Origin: Glycine soja
Lineage: Eukaryota; Streptophyta; Magnoliopsida; Fabales; Fabaceae
NCBI RefSeq assembly: GCF_004193775.1
Contig: NC_041008.1
Coordinates: forward strand, 9,254,731-9,318,730
DNA: 64,000 nucleotides
Direction of reading: 5' to 3'
Below the pieces are notes generated by a model, which saw only the letters and a program-made list of their open reading frames with translations, was not told the origin of the DNA and searched no databases. Position numbers and translations under genes: made by a program. Positions 60,046-64,000 of the stretch are shown here, in pieces (the first letter of the stretch is position 1; each line of letters opens with the position of its first letter).

Positions 60046-61500
60046 TTTAAAAACAAATATTTTTAAAATAAATATTTTTTTTACATAACTATGTCCCCAC
60101 CCTGACACTTAAAGTTAATTAAGTTTGACGAGTTTGATCAGTTTTTTTTTTTACATAAAATAAAAAACATGGACGAGTAATTAAAAAAAGTACTTAAAGT
60201 TGAAAATCTAAACATATATGTCATTTATTTATTATATAATAATATGTACTAAATTTTGAACCTAATTAATGGAAATTAACAAAATTCTTCACCATTAAAC
60301 CAACTCTAATTATTTTAAGTATTTAATTGATGGATAGTGTAACAAATATTTTGTATTATTTATCCATAAATTATTTCATCAAAACACATTTGTGCTATTT
60401 AATATTTTTATTATACTAACAATCATATATTAAATAAATAAAATTACAGTCAAGTGATTTGTATTATATTCTTTGTTTTAGCGGTTGGTTCGTATATAGT
60501 ATATTCCCTCTCATGAGGGGCCAAAGACTTCGTGAGCCTCTGAGAAATGTAACATATATTATATATACTATTTCCATTTGTATGAAACCATGTCAACTGT
60601 CAAATAGTGTCATTTGAAACATATTGTTGAATCATATTCAATTATATATTTAGTCACACATACAAATGGACCACATTACTCTATTTTATCACTAGCCATC
60701 TGTCCCAAAAGAGAACAAGTCATCGCCTAGAATACAGATAGAGGAATCTTTTTTATTCAGTTTTGTATTTATTCAGAAATACAGGGATTTGGCCGAAAGA
60801 ATCCAATTAACAATGAGTAATTATATTTTCACTATGTTTGCACAATAATACTTACATCAACGTACAATAAAGAAATGTAGAATAAGATGAATGATACGAT
60901 AAACTTAGGCAAAGAAAAAAATTAATATAAAAAGAATTGAATAAAATTAGGAAAGCTCATTTGGTCGTTGTGTTGAGACTGAGAGTACATGTATTGGCCT
61001 GGCTATATAACAAAAATAAAGAAATAATTGAATAAAATTAAAAAAAAAGAAACTAAAAAAATAATATTTCTGATAAGCTAGACAGAGCATAATAATCCAA
61101 GTGTTAAACTAACAATATAACAAAGTATAAACATTAAGCAAGAAAATTAGCTCTGAAAATTAAGATTTTTTACATTGAAAATTTAGACTTGGAACTGCAA
61201 GTCTACCGAATAAACATATAACCAACTAATTAATAACCCAATTCACAAATAATTAAATGGGCAGTAAGCGAAAAAGAAATTACGCACCATGCAAAACCAA
61301 AGTTACATAAATATTATGTTTTGTATTGGCTTGGGTACTCTTGTACCACTTTTTTTATTTATTTATAATAATATCATTCTTTGCCGATAAAAAAAACATT
61401 CAGATTAAAATGTTATCCTAACATTAATGTTACTAACTAATGCTCAGATAACACCTTTGATTAATACAGATAAAAAAACACGGCCTATTTAATTCTTTAA
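60046..61500. other. AT-rich spacer between the direct repeats
   Basis: No gene recognised. The segment 61325-61400 (TTGGGTACTCTTGTACCACT followed by a T-rich run and TTTGCCGATAAAAAA) looks like the 3' tail of a retroposon but is too short to classify. Confidence 0.45.
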
Positions 61501-61583
61501 CTATGCATGCGGAAAAATAAAACTCCAGTGATCCTTCTTCTTCCTCAAGTGACTTAGTTCAAAGAGGGAAAGATAAGAAAGCC

Positions 61584-62228
61584 TACTACTAAAAAAATCT
61601 TTTTTTACTATGCACATTCTAAATCATCTTAGAATGTGATACGATAATATTTGTGTAATTAATGAAAATATAACTACGACGGTTTTATACAACTATTTTG
61701 TAGGTAGGACGTGATGATATTTTTGTAAATTGAAGGATTTATCAAAAAAGACCATGTCGTTTGCACGTTTAAATTAAGAAAAGGAAAAAAAATTAGTTGT
61801 AATTATTTAATTTTCTAAATGTTTTTTGTTTGGTGAATAATATTAATTCGGTGTTTCTTAATTTGCAGTGTTAAAGTGCCTCTGAACATTAGCATTCTTG
61901 AAATCGAAGAGGAAGTTCACAAGCTGCAAAGTTCTCTATACTCTTGACAGAGGTTACATAATTTGCAAGGTTATTTCTCTGATACCGTCGTGTGCCGTCA
62001 CAGAGATCGTGGCCGTGCCGTCCTGCCGAAGTTAGCCGCACAATCTTAAAGGTAGTTCCTGTGCCACCCAGGCTTCGTGCCCTGACTCAAATCGTACCAT
62101 GACCATGTCATCTTGCCGTCAAAGGTTTGTGTGTCTCTTTTCATTTTTGCCTTTAACTTTATAATGACCATTTGTATAGTAGTGGTCCTATAAAATAACT
62201 GATGTAATAGGTCATTTGTATAATAATG
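61584..62228 (+). mobile_element. Nested non-autonomous CACTA element, 645 bp, TSD GCC
   Basis: The left end is TACTACTAAAAAAAT and the right end, read inward, is CATTATTATACAAA; both equal CACTACTA with C-to-T changes. The flanks are GCC (61581-61583) and GCC (62229-62231), the 3-bp duplication typical of CACTA insertion. The paralogous copy has the unoccupied site GCCCTATAAA at 59571-59580, which independently defines both ends. Inside, after an intron-like TTAATTTGCAG acceptor at about 61869, there is an exon-like stretch ending in TGA, then a GC-richer block with repeated TGCCGTC motifs (61985-62125). No transposase is present. Confidence 0.8.
61870..61948 (+). other. Exon-like stretch in the nested CACTA element, not recognised
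   Basis: After TTTCTTAATTTGCAG an open stretch reads VKVPLNISILEIEEEVHKLQ and then SSLYS before TGA. The acceptor with pyrimidine-rich context and the amphipathic composition suggest a captured last exon. I do not recognise the source gene, and chance cannot be excluded for about 25 codons. Confidence 0.3.
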
Positions 62229-62899
62229 GCCCTATAAAATGTGGTTAGAAATCCATTAGAGATTGACCATATCAAAGATTGACCATAACTATAGAAATAA
62301 ATTATCTTTTTATGCATAAAAATATTAGATTATGTGACATAAAAAATTGAAAAATCATCTCAATACTCTTTCTTTTTCATTGTACTTTTTGGATTATTTT
62401 TCTTTTGCAATCCTTAGATTATTGGATAACCATTTTTGAACTTTCCATTTTTTATAATTTATCACTAAAAAAAAGAAGCAAAATTATAACCTTACAAATC
62501 TAATCCTGTGTCGTCCTCCAATAGGAGCCCTGAAAATCCTATCCTTCACATGCTCATGTTGGCCTGATTACGGAAGAAGACATTGAAAACAACTTGTGCT
62601 TACAAATAAAATTAAAATTGTTTATTAAAATCAAAAGCAACTAAAATCGAAAACAACTTATGATTAAAATAAAGATGAGTTTGTTTAAAATAAATATTTT
62701 TTTAAAAAAATAGATAATTTTTTTAATTATTTTTTAAAACAAAAATAATTTAGATAAATACATTTAAAATAATAAAAAAACTACTTATTTTATTAAAATA
62801 AATATTTATTTCAACAAATAAATTTAAACAAACTTATTAAAATCGTACTATGAGCTTTAGTTGTCTAAAGGTAACTTTTAGTGGATAGAAATGAGTGAA

Positions 62900-64000
62900 T
62901 AAGCAATTTAGTCTCTTTTGTACTCATTTTACATATTAGTCCCTAACTTAATGTTAAATTTAAAATAGTCCCTATCTTTGCATAAGTGTTGCAAAATAGT
63001 CCTTCCGTTAAATTTTAAAGTAACGTCGTTAGTGAGGTCAATTTTAGTGCCACGTAGACTATCCAACGTGGCACTAAAAGATGACGTGACATGGCACGTG
63101 GACGTTCCTCTTAAAAGATGCCACGTCATTTGATGATAACAAAACAAGTAAATAGACAATTTAGTCCCTGACATTGTACCCCTGTTGCATATTAGTCCCT
63201 AACTTATTGAAAAATTCAAATTAGTACCTATCTTTTGCATAAGTATTGCAAAATAGTCATTTCGTTAAATTTTAAAGTAACATTGTTAGTGAGGTCAATT
63301 TTAGTGCCACGTCATTTGATGATGATATAATGAGTGACTTTTTCAAATTTGATGGTTCTGAACCAATTGATGCATATATACGAAAAAGAACTCACACACA
63401 CTTGCACAAATAAAAAGAACCAAAAATCCACAACAACAACCTTATCTCTGTAGCCGTCAACACCAATGGACTATGTCTGCATAACCATCCTCTTTTCCTC
63501 TTTTTTTTTTCTTCAATTACCATCAATGTATCATTTTGGGTTTTGATTTTTTTTTTGTGTGTTCTGAATATGAAGAGAAAAAATCAGAGGAAAACAAAGT
63601 GGAGGAGAAAAAAAGAAAAGAAAGAAGAAGAGAAAAAACTAAAGGAATCAAAAGATGACAAGAAATTTAAGGAGGAATCTACGCCGCCAGAAATTGTGCA
63701 AGACACAACCTTCAATATGCAGGAACACTTTAAGCACGATTTCTGACATCTTTTAAGTTAAGGACTATTTTGCAATACTTATGCAAAATATAAGGACTAT
63801 TTTGGATTTTTCATTAAGTTAAGGACTAATATGCAACAGGGATACAAAGTCAGGGACTAAATTGTTTATTTACTCGTTTTGTTATCATCAAATGACGTGA
63901 CATCTTTTAGGAGGTATGTCCAAGTGTCATGCCACGTCATCTTTTAGTGCCACGTTGGATAGTCTATGTGACACTAAAATTGACCTCATTAACGGCGTTA
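62900..64000. mobile_element. MULE-like element with long terminal inverted repeats, right end outside window
   Basis: The left arm (about 62902-63330) and right arm (about 63755 to the window end) are inverted copies. Landmarks CACGTCATTTGATGATAACA, CAATTTAGTCCCTGAC, TTGCATATTAGTCC, and TATCCAACGTGGCACTAAAA occur in the left arm and, reversed, in the right. The arms are at least about 240 bp, as in long-TIR Mutator-like elements. The interior (63340-63750) is not transposon coding sequence but a host gene fragment, so it fits a Pack-MULE. The left arm itself contains two tandem versions of the unit (62902-63110 and 63150-63320). The superfamily assignment is inference; target duplication cannot be examined. 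Confidence 0.7.
63365..63746 (+). pseudogene. HIPP (heavy-metal-associated isoprenylated protein) 5' fragment captured in the MULE
   Basis: From about 63571 a Lys/Glu-rich coding stretch reads EEKKSEENKVEEKK in one frame. After a frame change near 63615 it continues KKEEEKKLKESKDDKKFKEE then STPPEIV in another. This is the characteristic low-complexity N-terminus that precedes the HMA domain in plant HIPP proteins (K/E-rich repeat followed by PPEIVL...). The metal-binding CxxC domain that should follow is missing; the frame ends TGA at 63744-63746 and the right TIR begins right after. The 200 bp before it resemble a 5' leader. No functional protein is expected. Confidence 0.65.

Larger units (their letters stand above)
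61501..62690 (+). repeat. Segmental direct repeat, copy 2, interrupted by a CACTA element
   Basis: Same ordered landmarks as 59471-60045, including GTCCTCCAATAGGAGCCCTG and GATTACGGAAGAA, but split at GCC by the element at 61584-62228. Confidence 0.88.

Noticed and set aside
61325..61400. Possible LINE or SINE 3' tail
   Set aside because: Only a short T-rich segment with TTTGCCGATAAAAAA; no upstream coding region or target duplication.
1..64000. CRISPR arrays, bacterial operons, rRNA genes
   Set aside because: None seen; intron-bearing genes and plant transposons show eukaryotic nuclear DNA.

Overview
The window looks like nuclear DNA of a flowering plant, probably a legume close to soybean. 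The evidence is very high A+T outside exons, GT-AG introns in every gene model, plant-specific gene families (PB1/octicosapeptide, RING-H2, a plant alpha/beta hydrolase), and dense copia, Ty3/gypsy, CACTA and MULE-like elements. The legume assignment is inference from the style of the repeats. No bacterial or organellar genome organisation and no CRISPR array is visible.

Layout. 1-6542: a CACTA-like transposon complex carrying broken pieces of host genes: a SufB/ABCI8 fragment, a ribosomal protein eS1 (RPS3A) gene with introns retained, and an exon resembling arogenate dehydratase. 8157-10462: a truncated copia element on the minus strand joined to LTR pieces of a miniature (TRIM-like) retrotransposon. 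11095-13255: non-coding LTR-like sequence with a degenerate internal duplication. 15094-20273 (+): a complete five-exon RING-H2 E3 ligase gene (354 aa). 22636-27599 (-): a complete ten-exon alpha/beta hydrolase gene, one intron of which is best read as GC-AG. 34216-36336 (-): a two-exon PB1-domain gene (641 aa). 39438-40070: a long foldback whose arms both carry a tRNA-Ile-like sequence. 44645-44986 (+): a small single-exon gene with a TATA box. 47004-47910: a decayed BMT5-like (DUF2431) methyltransferase pseudogene. 48600-58090: one decayed Tat/Ogre-type Ty3/gypsy element with sense gag-pol, a minisatellite, and antisense reading frames downstream of pol. 59471-62690: a diverged segmental duplication, one copy holding a 645-bp CACTA element with an exact 3-bp target duplication. 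62900-64000: the left and middle part of a long-TIR MULE-like element carrying a fragment of a heavy-metal-associated (HIPP) gene; it runs off the window end.

The four intact host genes (RING ligase, hydrolase, PB1 protein, small ORF) show no functional linkage; they are ordinary plant loci separated by AT-rich spacers. The most unusual content lies in the mobile DNA: three separate cases of transposons carrying host gene pieces, a copia/TRIM chimera, the tRNA-Ile foldback, and the gypsy antisense frames. All exon boundaries were derived by hand from splice signals, frame continuity and remembered family sequences; no alignment or database search was run.
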